Shown: positions 24,797-33,700 of the stretch, in pieces
Numbering within the stretch: the stretch's first letter is position 1
How the letters are laid out: every line of letters begins with the position of its first letter
DNA from: SAT2750 sp964476375
GTDB taxonomy: Bacteria; Planctomycetota; Planctomycetia; Pirellulales; Pirellulaceae
Reading direction: 5' to 3'
Length of the DNA: 54,699 nt
Assembly (NCBI GenBank): GCA_964476375.1
Contig: CAYYZW010000139.1
Location: 1 to 54,699 of the forward strand
The notes under the pieces: model-generated
Seen by the model: the letters and a program-made list of their open reading frames with translations, nothing else
What the model was told of the DNA's origin: nothing
Database searches by the model: none
Made by a program: the position numbers and the translations under genes

Positions 24797-26635
24797 GTGG
24801 CCGGACCGGTCCTTGCCCGTGAACTTTCGATTGCTCCCCGCCGTGCCCGGCATTTCGTATTCCGCACGGTATACATAGCAGCCCTGCTGATCCTGATGTG
24901 TACCTCCTGGCTGGTGCTGACCGGTAGCCAGGTGGTCCTGGGAATCGGCGACCTGGCCCGTTTCGGTGCCACCCTGTTTCGTATCCTCGTTCCCCTCCAA
25001 CTGGCCCTGGCTATTTTTCTCGCGGCACTCGGCTCGGCCAGCTCGGTGGCGGTGGAAAAAGACCGCCGCACCCTGCTGTTGCTCCTGCTGACCCGGTTGA
25101 CAGATGTAGAACTGGTTGTCGGCAAGCTCCTGGCCAGCCTGCTGATGCCGGCGATCATGCTGCTTGGTGCCATCCCCGTGTTCCTGCTGATCAGCCTTTT
25201 CGGGGGTGTCTCAACAATGCAGGTGATGTCGGTCTTCCTGATCGCTTTCGGCACCATCTTCCTGGCCGGCAGCCTGGGATCCACCCTGGCACTCTGGCGA
25301 GAGAAAACATTCCAGACCCTCTCGATGACGGTCCTGTTACTGGTGCTCTGGATCGGTATCTGGGAAGCGGTCGCCGTGCTGTTCCCCGCCGCGGAGATTG
25401 GGGGTGTCTCGATATCGAGCGTGGTGCTGACGGTCAGCCCGGTGCGAGCCACCCTGGCGGTGGTGAACCCCGTACTGGACGCCAGTGGCACCCATGTGCT
25501 TCCGTCCGCCCTCGTTTTCCTCGGCTTCTCCGTGGTCGTCGGATGCTGCCTGAACCTGCTGGCAATCCTCCGTCTTCGAGTCTGGAACCCGTCACGGGAG
25601 GTCCGCAGCAACCAGCAGGATCGCGAGGCCCTGGAGACAATCTGGCATGAAGAGCACCAGGGAAAAGTCAACGAGCAGCGAGCCGAGGCCGCGCGGGCAA
25701 CGCACGTTGACAGCATGCGGCGCGCCCAGAAGCAGGAGGAGAGCCGGGCCGTTTGGGACAACCCGGTTCTCTGGCGCGAGATCTGCACCTGGGCCTACGG
25801 CCGCAAGGTCCTGATCGTCCGCGTCGCCTACCTGCTTTTTTTCACCATGGCAATGATCGGGGTTCACTCGATCATGAGTGCCGACCAGCTGGGATCCTCG
25901 ACGGGCCTGCAACGGTTGGTTCCAACGGTTGCCACGCCACTGGTCCCTTTTTTCATGGTCAGCATGGTGATCATCAATGCCCTGGCGGTGAACTCGATTA
26001 CCAATGAACGCGATGGCCAGGCGCTGGACCTTTTGCTGGTTACCGATCTCTCACCGGCCGAGTTTATCACCGGCAAGATGTGGGGAGTCATGTGGGTCAC
26101 ACGGGAGATGGTCGTCCTTCCCCTGCTGCTCTGCATCTATACCTGGATCCAGGGTGGCATGGAACTGCAAAGCCTGGCTTTCGTCAGTATCGGGCTGCTG
26201 GTGATGAACGTCTTTGTGGCCATGCTGGGAATCCACTGTGGAATGATCTATTCCCAGTCCCGCACAGCGATCACGATCAGCCTGGGAGCGGTTTTCTTCC
26301 TCTTCCTGGGTGCGATCACCTGCATCATGGTAATGATCTCCTTTAGCGGTTCCTTCGAACATCAACTCTGGCAGTTCCTGGCATTCATTCTTGGTGGAAG
26401 TGTCGGACTGTACGTGGCGCTCGGCATCCGCAACCCGTCCCAGGCCATTCTCTGGGCCACCCTGCTGCTGCCTTTCGCAACTTTCTATGCCATCACCAGT
26501 TTCCTGACCGGTTCCCCACTGCAGGGATTCCTGATGGTTATCGCGGTTTACGGTTTCACGACCGCGGCAATGATGGTCCCCGCCATAGGGGAATTCGACA
26601 TTGCCATGGGGCGGACCGAGGCAGGCGATCCATGA
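24797..26635 (+). CDS. Fused double ABC-2 type permease, no ATPase nearby
   Basis: 612 residues from a GTG with GGAG 8 bases upstream. As in the permease at 11221-12885, two similar halves are fused. Half 1 begins GPVLARELSIAPRRARH with the coupling motif EKDRRTLLLLLLTRLTDVE. Half 2 begins NPVLWREICTWAYGRK (about 318) with NERDGQALDLLLVTDLSPAE. About twelve membrane segments are present, with a charged cytoplasmic linker between the halves (about 265-315, Glu/Arg/Gln-rich). No ATP-binding protein is encoded beside it, so it would need an ATPase from elsewhere, or may have another role. The next gene is 49 bases downstream on the same strand. Confidence 0.85.
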   Translation: MAGPVLARELSIAPRRARHFVFRTVYIAALLILMCTSWLVLTGSQVVLGIGDLARFGATLFRILVPLQLALAIFLAALGSASSVAVEKDRRTLLLLLLTRLTDVELVVGKLLASLLMPAIMLLGAIPVFLLISLFGGVSTMQVMSVFLIAFGTIFLAGSLGSTLALWREKTFQTLSMTVLLLVLWIGIWEAVAVLFPAAEIGGVSISSVVLTVSPVRATLAVVNPVLDASGTHVLPSALVFLGFSVVVGCCLNLLAILRLRVWNPSREVRSNQQDREALETIWHEEHQGKVNEQRAEAARATHVDSMRRAQKQEESRAVWDNPVLWREICTWAYGRKVLIVRVAYLLFFTMAMIGVHSIMSADQLGSSTGLQRLVPTVATPLVPFFMVSMVIINALAVNSITNERDGQALDLLLVTDLSPAEFITGKMWGVMWVTREMVVLPLLLCIYTWIQGGMELQSLAFVSIGLLVMNVFVAMLGIHCGMIYSQSRTAITISLGAVFFLFLGAITCIMVMISFSGSFEHQLWQFLAFILGGSVGLYVALGIRNPSQAILWATLLLPFATFYAITSFLTGSPLQGFLMVIAVYGFTTAAMMVPAIGEFDIAMGRTEAGDP

Positions 26636-26684
26636 GCCCCTGCTGTCAAGGTGGACATACCAATCGGAAGAACAGGCAGCGACC

Positions 26685-27944
26685 ATGATCAGCATGTTCC
26701 CCTGGCTGCTCGCAATGGCGATCCTGATCGGCCTTTCTGCATTCTTTTCTGCCAGCGAGGCAGCCCTCTTTTCACTCCCCTGGCAACAGCGCAGCCGCAT
26801 GACCGAGGGGTCCCCCGGGCAGCGAGCCTGCGCCACCCTGCTGCTCACCCCCGACCGGTTACTGACCGCGGTCCTGTTCTGGAACCTGGTCGTGAACATG
26901 AGCTATTTAGCGATCACCGCCCACCTTGGCCTGCAGTTTCAGGACATCATGGGAGCCTCGACAACGGTTCTGTTCTCAGGCGCAAGCCTGCTGATGCTTA
27001 TTTTCTTTAGCGAGATGCTTCCCAAGAGCCTGGCGGTGCTTCGTCCTGCCTCTCTGGCCTCCCTGGTGGGAATCCCGCTGGTTCTTTTCGTACGGCTCAC
27101 GGATCCCCTGATCCCCTTTTTGCGTTTTTGCCAGCTGGTTAACCAGCGCCTGTTCTGGCCTCGTTTCGAGGCCGAGCCATTGCTGGACATTGCCGACGTG
27201 GACCGGGCCGTTGAGCTCTCCACCGAGGACGCCCAGCTCGTAGAACGGGAACAGCGAACGCTGCACCACATCATCCAGCTCTCGGAAGCCCGTGTCGACG
27301 AGTGGATGAGGCCACGGCGACAATTCCTCTCCTTCCCTCCACCGGTCTCTCTCTCGGACCTGGAAGGCGAGATCCCTCCCAGCAGCTACCTGCTGGTGAC
27401 GGAACTGGAGAGCGAGGAGATCCAGAGCGCCATTCCGCTCAAGACTATCACCGGGATTCCAGACCAGCACCTCGAGCACCACGGAACCCCGGTCCTGCAT
27501 GTCCCCTGGGCTGCATCGGTTGCCGACACCCTGCAGCAGATGCATGACCGCCAGCGGCAGGTGGCGGCGGTGGTCAACGAGTTCGGCGAGACGATCGGAG
27601 TGCTGACAATGGAGGACATCCTCGACACGCTCTTTCGCGACGAGCCAAGTCGCAGTGGCCGGCTGCTCAACCGGACGGCGATCGAGCAGGTCGAACCGGG
27701 CTGCTGGCACGTGATGGGGATGACCAGTATTCGCCGCCTGGCACGGCATTTCAAGATCACGCTGCCGGTGAGTCGTGGGGTCACCGTGGCAGGGGTACTC
27801 CAGGACCTGCTGGCTCGCCTCCCGGAGGGGGACGACCAGTGTGACTGGGGCCCATTCCACTTCCGGGTCCTGGAGACACCGGCACGGGGACACCTGCGAG
27901 TGGAATTGACACTGAGAGATCCAGGACAGGAGGGGTCGCGATGA
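26685..27944 (+). CDS. CNNM/CBS membrane protein with CorC/HlyC domain (metal transport type)
   Basis: 419 residues from the ATG at 26685; a longer frame from 26601 would overlap the permease gene. The N-terminal CNNM domain (1-190) has ILIGLSAFFSASEAALFSLP and LIFFSEMLPKSLAVLRP, the conserved 'SE...F...GE..PK' membrane core. A CBS pair (about 205-325; VVNEFGETIGVLTMEDILDT) and a C-terminal CorC_HlyC-like domain (about 335-410) follow. Family members export magnesium or cobalt or regulate such export; the old name 'hemolysin' is misleading. The stop overlaps the start of the next gene (ATGA at 27941-27944), so the two are translationally coupled and probably form a heteromer. Confidence 0.9.
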   Translation: MISMFPWLLAMAILIGLSAFFSASEAALFSLPWQQRSRMTEGSPGQRACATLLLTPDRLLTAVLFWNLVVNMSYLAITAHLGLQFQDIMGASTTVLFSGASLLMLIFFSEMLPKSLAVLRPASLASLVGIPLVLFVRLTDPLIPFLRFCQLVNQRLFWPRFEAEPLLDIADVDRAVELSTEDAQLVEREQRTLHHIIQLSEARVDEWMRPRRQFLSFPPPVSLSDLEGEIPPSSYLLVTELESEEIQSAIPLKTITGIPDQHLEHHGTPVLHVPWAASVADTLQQMHDRQRQVAAVVNEFGETIGVLTMEDILDTLFRDEPSRSGRLLNRTAIEQVEPGCWHVMGMTSIRRLARHFKITLPVSRGVTVAGVLQDLLARLPEGDDQCDWGPFHFRVLETPARGHLRVELTLRDPGQEGSR

Positions 27945-28909
27945 TCACTGCCCTGCTGTTGCTGTTGGCCGGGATCTGCCTGAGTGCCTTTTTCAGTGGC
28001 ACCGAAACCGGGTTTTACCGTGTCACGCGGGTTCGGCTGGTACTCGACACGCTGGCTGGTGATTTCATCTCTCGATGCCTGCTCTGGTTCACCAACAATC
28101 CGACCCTCTTTGTCGCTACCGTACTGGTGGGGAACAACCTGGCAAACTACATCGCCAGCCTGGCAATTGTGCTCGGAGTCTACTCGCTTACCCATGGCAC
28201 ATTACCCCATGCCGAGCTACTGGCGACAATCGGCCTGGCACCGTTGGTATTTCTTTATGGTGAGCTGATCCCCAAGCGTCTCTTTTACGATGCTCCCAGC
28301 CGCCTTTTACGTCGTGGCGGACTACTGCTGCTGATCTTCAGCCTGCTCATCTCTCCGGTAATCTGTTTTCTCTGGCTCATGGGACGTGGTCTGCAGGGAC
28401 TCATTGGAGAGACTCCCCTGCGAATCCAGGCCACCCTGGCACGTACCGAACTACAGGAGATCTTCCAGCAGGGAGAGGAAGCAGGAATCCTGCAGCCGAT
28501 CCAGCGTCAACTGGCCGAGGGACTTTTTAATGCCAGTGGGATGAACGTACAGAGCGTGGCAACGCCGGCCGGGCGGGTAGCCTCGATCCCGATGGGATCC
28601 ACTCGCAAGGAAGTGATCCGGCTGGCACGCCGGCAAAGACTCCCCTTGCTGACAGTCAGCGATCCCAACAGCCGGCGGGTGGAGGGTTACGTCAGACTGA
28701 TCGACCTGGAACTGGAATCGGCAGAGAAAATATCCGTGGTCCGGCCCCTGATCCGGATTCCCCGTGAGGAGCCGGTGCTCCAGGCGATCATTCGCATGCA
28801 GAATGAGGATGAGGAACTGGCCGGCGTGGTGGATCCGGCTGGCAAACTGGTAGGCCTGGTCACCAGCCAGCAACTGGCCGGCATCATTTTCCAGGCCAAG
28901 GCCCTATAG
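27941..28909 (+). CDS. CNNM/CBS membrane protein, short paralogue
   Basis: 322 residues. The CNNM domain begins ALLLLLAGICLSAFFSGTET, then LVGNNLANYIASLAI and FLYGELIPKRLFYDAPSRLL (GE..PK). A reduced CBS-like region occupies about 200-320 (GSTRKEVIRLARRQRLPLLT, EDEELAGVVDPAGKLVGLV). Unlike its upstream partner it lacks the C-terminal CorC_HlyC domain. Overlap by ATGA with the preceding stop indicates coupled translation. The stop codon lies in the palindrome CTATAG, shared with the stop of the convergent gene at 28904-29359. Confidence 0.9.
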   Translation: MITALLLLLAGICLSAFFSGTETGFYRVTRVRLVLDTLAGDFISRCLLWFTNNPTLFVATVLVGNNLANYIASLAIVLGVYSLTHGTLPHAELLATIGLAPLVFLYGELIPKRLFYDAPSRLLRRGGLLLLIFSLLISPVICFLWLMGRGLQGLIGETPLRIQATLARTELQEIFQQGEEAGILQPIQRQLAEGLFNASGMNVQSVATPAGRVASIPMGSTRKEVIRLARRQRLPLLTVSDPNSRRVEGYVRLIDLELESAEKISVVRPLIRIPREEPVLQAIIRMQNEDEELAGVVDPAGKLVGLVTSQQLAGIIFQAKAL

Positions 28910-29359
28910 CGTTTCGCCCGCGGCAGAACTCGCATTGCCTAGCACGCTTGTCGAAAGGGCCAGAAAGACATCCTCCAGGTTGTCGAATTCCTTGTCTTCC
29001 CCCTGGCATTCGAAGAGAAAGACCTGTCCTTCCACTGTGATCGGTAGCAGGGACCAGCTTACCAGCAGGTCGAGGCAGTAAAAATAAAGCCGTACGCCAG
29101 CTATCGAATGTCCACCAACACTCTGGAGATACGGCTCCTCTTCCAGCTGCGGGTACTCCTTTCGCATGGCCGCCACCAGTTCTTCCACCAGCTGCTGCTG
29201 GGAACACGTGGAAGGGTAACGGTGGACGGTCCAGCAGGCACTTCCTGTACTTTGCAGCGTAACCGAGGCAGAGTACATCTCTCCCTGGCTCTGCTCGGTA
29301 ATGATCCAGTTCTCCGGGTAGAGAAACTGGAGTCCCAGGTTGTCGAAAGTTATCGCCAT
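28904..29359 (-). CDS. Small PsbP/Mog1-like protein of unknown function
   Basis: 151 residues, cytoplasmic by absence of a signal. The start ITFDNLGLQFLYPENWIITE resembles the first strands of the DUF1795/PsbP/Mog1p fold ('...f.yP.gW'). A predicted helix (QQLVEELVAAMRKEYPQ) and strands follow (GGHSIAGVRLYFYC, GQVFLFECQGED). No catalytic residue stands out. It is encoded alone on the minus strand between two plus-strand units; its last 6 bases overlap the CNNM gene. The family call is by pattern only and could be wrong; the coding call is safer. Confidence 0.7.
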   Translation of the reverse strand: MAITFDNLGLQFLYPENWIITEQSQGEMYSASVTLQSTGSACWTVHRYPSTCSQQQLVEELVAAMRKEYPQLEEEPYLQSVGGHSIAGVRLYFYCLDLLVSWSLLPITVEGQVFLFECQGEDKEFDNLEDVFLALSTSVLGNASSAAGETL

Positions 29360-29537
29360 CGTGACTCGCCCGCTTCCAGGTCTGCTGATCTGAGCCCATC
29401 CTATCCCAGATCATTTCCACGAACAGCCCATCCGTCCCGAACTCTTCTTGTCGCACTGGCAGCCATTTGTTAGTCTCCTTCCGCCGTCTCAAAACAGCCA
29501 GCTGGTCTCCAGACGCGGACAAGGAACGAGTGCCACC

Positions 29538-30425
29538 ATGGTGAGCCCCCTGAAGAGATCCTTTTTGCTGGCAAGCTGCCTGGTCCCACTGCTGCTTGCC
29601 GGCGGATGCTCTCTGATGAGAAACCGGACGGCCGAAGAAGATTCACGCCTCCAGGCCCAGCACCTGGCAAACCGCGGCACCGAGTTCATGCAGCGAGGTG
29701 AGTTGCGCGAAGCCGAGGAACTCTTTGCCGAGGCAACAAGGCTGGTGCCGGATCACGAGCGAGGCCATGCGGAGTATGCCCGGGTGCTCTGGAAGCAGGG
29801 CAAGCAGGAGGATGCCATTGTCCACATGAATCGGGCAGCCGTGTTGTCTGCCGATGATCCTGCTTACCGGATTGAAATTGGCCAGATGGAACTGCAACGC
29901 GGCAATCTCGACCAGGCCCTGGAAAATGCCGAGATGGCAGTCCGGGCAGATGACGAGTCGTTCGAGGCTTTTGCCCTGCGGGGAAAAATACGGGATCAGC
30001 AGGGAAAGACGGACCTTGCCCTGGCAGATTACCTGCAGGTGCTCGGTCACCAGCCGGGGAATACCGAGGTCCAACTGGCGACTGCCCGCATCTACCTGAA
30101 AAGGAGGCGAGGCCAGCGAGCCCTGGCAATTCTCTCCAGGGTGCCGGATGTCCAGTTTACGGACAACCAGGAACTTCGCACCGTCGCACGCTTGCGATCC
30201 CAGGCACTCAAGCTGCTGGGGCGCTATGATGATGCCGTTCAGTTGTTACTCCATGCTGTCCGCAACGGCCCGGCCGATGCCGATCTCTACTTCGAACTGG
30301 CTGAAGCACAGTGGCTTTCCGGACAACCGGAAAATGCCCAGCTCGCCCTGCAACAGGCACTGACAATCAACCCGGATCATCCCGCCAGCACGAAACTCAA
30401 GGAGTTGATGGCTTCCGGTCCCTGA
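29538..30425 (+). CDS. TPR-repeat lipoprotein
   Basis: 295 residues from the ATG at 29538 (a TPR-free upstream extension from 29448 lacks a signal). A lipoprotein signal LLLAGGC (Cys about 23) is followed by six or so TPR units: GTEFMQRGELREAEELFAEA, EYARVLWKQGKQEDAIVHMN, GQMELQRGNLDQALENAEMA, GKIRDQQGKTDLALADYL, YDDAVQLLLHA and ELAEAQWLSGQPENAQLALQ. It should be lipid-anchored and act as a protein-binding scaffold. AAGGAA lies 11 bases upstream. It ends convergently toward the candidate small RNA and the ExbBD operon, with no plus-strand terminator visible. Confidence 0.88.
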   Translation: MVSPLKRSFLLASCLVPLLLAGGCSLMRNRTAEEDSRLQAQHLANRGTEFMQRGELREAEELFAEATRLVPDHERGHAEYARVLWKQGKQEDAIVHMNRAAVLSADDPAYRIEIGQMELQRGNLDQALENAEMAVRADDESFEAFALRGKIRDQQGKTDLALADYLQVLGHQPGNTEVQLATARIYLKRRRGQRALAILSRVPDVQFTDNQELRTVARLRSQALKLLGRYDDAVQLLLHAVRNGPADADLYFELAEAQWLSGQPENAQLALQQALTINPDHPASTKLKELMASGP

Positions 30426-30454
30426 GCCGGGAGATCCTCCAGCGGCTGCATACG

Positions 30455-30491
30455 AAAAAGGCCCACTTGGATACGGCAGTCCAAGTGGGCC
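30455..30491 (-). terminator. Strong intrinsic terminator of the candidate small RNA
   Basis: Perfect 12-base arms ggcccacttgga (30460-30471) and tccaagtgggcc (30480-30491) with an 8-base loop. On the minus strand the stem is followed by five T (30455-30459). On the plus strand no T run follows, so it serves minus-strand transcription only. Confidence 0.9.
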
Positions 30492-30645
30492 AGTGACCGT
30501 GAAAAAGTGGATCATCCCGATACGGGCTCTGTTTCAGCTACCGAAACCTGGTAGCCATTCCTGAGGTCCACGGCTTTTCGTTCTTCGGAGGCATCCCCCC
30601 ACGCGGCAGGCAACAAACGGGAAAGAACTGCCCTGTGGGGTTGGG
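30455..30645 (-). ncRNA. Candidate sigma-54-driven small RNA (about 190 nt)
   Basis: The 359-base gap 30426-30784 has no convincing reading frame on either strand. It does contain a near-perfect -24/-12 promoter (30656-30672) facing the terminator at 30455-30491. The implied transcript runs from about 30645 to 30455. Inside it are further hairpins, including GCTACC...GGTAGC and CCCG-TAT-CGGG. It does not look like 6S, SRP, tmRNA or RNase P RNA: their signature motifs are not recognisable. The alternative is that this is simply a long 3' region of the giant-protein transcript. No homology claim is made. Confidence 0.5.
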
Positions 30646-30655
30646 AAATAACTAA

Positions 30656-30672
30656 AGCAGATACCGTGCCAA
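30656..30672 (-). promoter_or_regulatory. Sigma-54 (RpoN) -24/-12 promoter
   Basis: The minus strand reads TTGGCACGGTATCTGCT, matching 16 of 17 positions of the consensus YTGGCACGrNNNTTGCW, including GG at -24 and GC at -12. The expected start is near 30645. An upstream enhancer-binding protein would be required; no obvious paired upstream site was identified by eye. Confidence 0.6.
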
Positions 30673-30698
30673 AAAATACCGGAGTCCTAATTCCCGGG
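30671..30698 (-). terminator. Weak possible terminator of the ExbBD/giant-protein operon
   Basis: On the minus strand CCGG-(about 11 nt)-CCGG is followed by TATTTTTT about 90 bases after the stop at 30785. The stem is only four or five pairs. Its T run touches the -24 element of the sigma-54 promoter. Confidence 0.25.
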
Positions 30699-30784
30699 AT
30701 TTCATCGTTAGAAAGCCCGTTCTTCCAACATCTCCCGGTAAAAACTACATCGCCAATTGTAAGAATTTCAAATTATCCCACTTC

Positions 30785-33700
30785 TTATTTCCCGCCATCG
30801 GCAACTTCCGGCTGGAAAGGCTTTTCGTCGTAAAGCGGCAGGTAGCGGTAATGGACTTCCAGTGAGAGCAGGTTCATTGTGGTCAGGTAAACCCGTCCGG
30901 CATGCGGCCCCCAGCGGTCCGCGACCGGAAGTCGTGGATCCCAGCTCCCGGCCAGGTCACCCCGGGTAATCTGCGAATTGAGCAAAATCGGGTAGAGACG
31001 ATCGTTCCAGGCTTTCCAGTAATCCCCTCCCATGTGGAACATGAACTGCGTCGCATAGTACCAGTAATAGGTATCACGTTGTGAGCCACTCTTGCTACGG
31101 CCGATCGAGGGCAGGTGTTTCTTCAGGTACTCTGCCCCTTCAATGGCCCGTGGGTCGCTCACTTTCCAGCCCCGGTACAGTCGCATCAACAATCCCACAG
31201 ACGTCATGGTCTTGCTGACAACCCGGTGGTGACCCTGCTGCACGGTATCGGGGGCAAATGGATTGTAACGGTAGAGGTATTCCTGGTCTGGATCCTGTGC
31301 ACGGTTGAGCCAGCTGGTTGCTTTTTCCAGGGCCTCATCGGGCACCTCCAGGCCGGCCCGGCGACCACTCTCCAGGGCCGTCACCATCCAGCCACTGACC
31401 GAGGTATCGGATTCCCGTCCGGGCGTGTAACGCCAGCCACCCCGTTCCGGATGTTGCGCCTCGACAATAAAATCCAGTCCTTTTTGAACCGAGTCTCGCA
31501 GATCCGGATCCTGGGTCATGCCGTAAGCCTCACAAAGGGCCAGTGTCACAATTGCATGGCTGTAGAGCCTGGCCACCTGGTTCGCCTCGCTTCCCTGGGC
31601 AAAGTAATAATCCCCGCTCTTGTCCTGGTGCTTGACGAGGGAATCAATCGCTGCCCGCAGTGCATCCTTGTACTTGAACTGGGTATGCGTGTAACCGGCT
31701 CCCTGGAAAGCCATCACGGCCAGCCCGGTAGCAGCCGAGTCACTCTCCATCACGGGGCGTCCATCGAAGCGTGAGAACTGGTCCAGTGCCCAGCTCCCAT
31801 CTTCCTTCTGGTAGCGCGCCAGGAAGGCGAGTCCCAGCTCAATCGCTTCCTCGGTCTGTGGGGGTGGGGCTCCCTTCGCTCCCCCATCACGACTGGTTCG
31901 TCCCTTGAAGGAGTCCTGGGCGACCTCGGCAATTGCATTCATCGAGGGCATCCCGGCCAGACCCTTCTTGACGAAACGAGCCGCCTTCAGCTGGATGTCG
32001 GTACTCTCCTCCCTGGCCCGGCGGTCGGCAATCCCAATCTCCTGCGAGAACTCCTCATCGAGCCCCCCCGGCCCGTCGAGGGCATCGGCCGACACCTTCA
32101 GTCCTCCTGCATCCTGCCTGGCCACCGGCCCGATCTGGAATCCTCCACCCGGCTCATCGGCAACCACCATCGGGTCGCCTGGCATCCCTGCCTCGGGCAC
32201 CTGGATATCAGCTCCCACGGCACCACTCACCTTGGCTTCCAGGCCTTGTCGGCCGAGAGATCCGCCCGGGGTATCAGCCACGGTCACGGTCGGCCCCTCG
32301 GCTCCAGCCGCGGACCTCTCCGCCCGCCCAAGTACCGGTCCATTGGCATTACTGCTCCCAGGAGCAGCGAGTGCACCCTCCGGTGCACCGACGGATCGCT
32401 CAAGCGGTGTCCCGGGATTTCCCGAGGCGACACGGCCTGCAGTCCCTTCGGTATCAAGCGGTATCCCCTGCACGTTTCCTGCCGAGGCCTCGGCTCCGGC
32501 GACTTCCTCCACCTGTGCCCGGTTCGTGGACGCCAGCGGTGTTCCTTCAGCGGCCTGACGGGGAAGCGCATTTCCTCCTCCCAGCTGTGGCTGACCGGTA
32601 GTGGCATCGACCGCCTCAGCTCGTGGCAGCGGCGCGGTGGGAGAGGGTTCTCCCGGGGTTGCACCGGCCAGCATATCGACATTGCGAGCAACCTGGGCCC
32701 CTGCCGATTCGGACGCTGTACTTTCCTTGGCACGGGCCAGCTGCGCGTCTGCCGCCTCGAGCGAGCCTCCCGCCGGTGCCGCATTATTTTCTCCCTGTGT
32801 CGGTGCCGGGGCAGCCACCTCGGTGCTCAGCTGGGGGGCATTGAGCCCCGTCGCCTGTCTCTGGGCAAGGGAACTCCCCGCGGTCGCTCCCAGCGACTGT
32901 TCACGGAGCACATCATCGGGGCTGCCCGCCTGGCCCGCTTTCTGCAAGGACGCCCGTGTGAGTTCTGCCTTCGCTTCGGAGTCTCCACTGACGGCCTGGG
33001 CATCTCCCTGCATCCTGGCATTGACCGGCGCACCGGTTGGATCCTGGTTGGCGGAGGCGACCTGCCGTTCGACGGTCACCCGCCCGGCCTCGATCGCCGT
33101 GGCTGCCGCCTGGGTTCCTGCTTCTGCCTCGGGAGCCGCAGCCAGCTCGGCAACGTTGGTCGATGAGATCGAGGGGGCCCGCATTCCGGCGGGGCTGCGG
33201 GACAGGGGTTCGGCTGTTGCCTGCAGGTTGACCCGGGGTTGTCCTCCACCCGAAGCCCGTCCAACCTGTTGCTCGGAAACCACCTGCATGGGGCCGGTAT
33301 CCAGCTGGACCTGGCCGATGGAGGAAGACGATTCAGCCGAATCGGCCGACGCACTGGCCCGCTGTACCGACGCGGCGGCGTCGATGGTCTGCTCGGTTGC
33401 TTGCTCAGCGGCGATATTATTGGCAAGCTGCTGGACATTCGGAGTTCTTGTCGCCTCCGCCTGCTGGGCACCCGCCTGACGCCGTGGAAGCGATGCGGTC
33501 TCGGTTGCTGAGGTGGATTCAGCCTGCTGCGATGCCGACGTCGCTCGCTCCCTCTGGGCCGCGGCGGAGGGGTTGGCCGGGGCCGTGGCGGCCGCCGCAA
33601 TCGACTTGTCAAAGTTCATACTACTCCCTTCCCCGGCAGTTCCGGTGGTCGCCCGGGAAAGAGCCTGGGCCGCCGGGCGCGAGGGGGAGTTGTTCTGGCT

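Noticed and set aside
24706..25788. 360-codon minus-strand frame
   Set aside because: Antisense to the ABC permease and rich in Ser/Arg/Thr, typical of a shadow of hydrophobic coding sequence.
30455..30784. Known structural RNA (6S, SRP, tmRNA, RNase P) in the gap
   Set aside because: None of their conserved motifs could be recognised on either strand, so I left it as an unclassified candidate RNA.
32601..33479. 292-codon plus-strand frame rich in Ala/Ser/Cys
   Set aside because: Complement of the low-complexity core of the giant protein. The minus frame is continuous with recognised TM and toroid domains; the plus frame is not.
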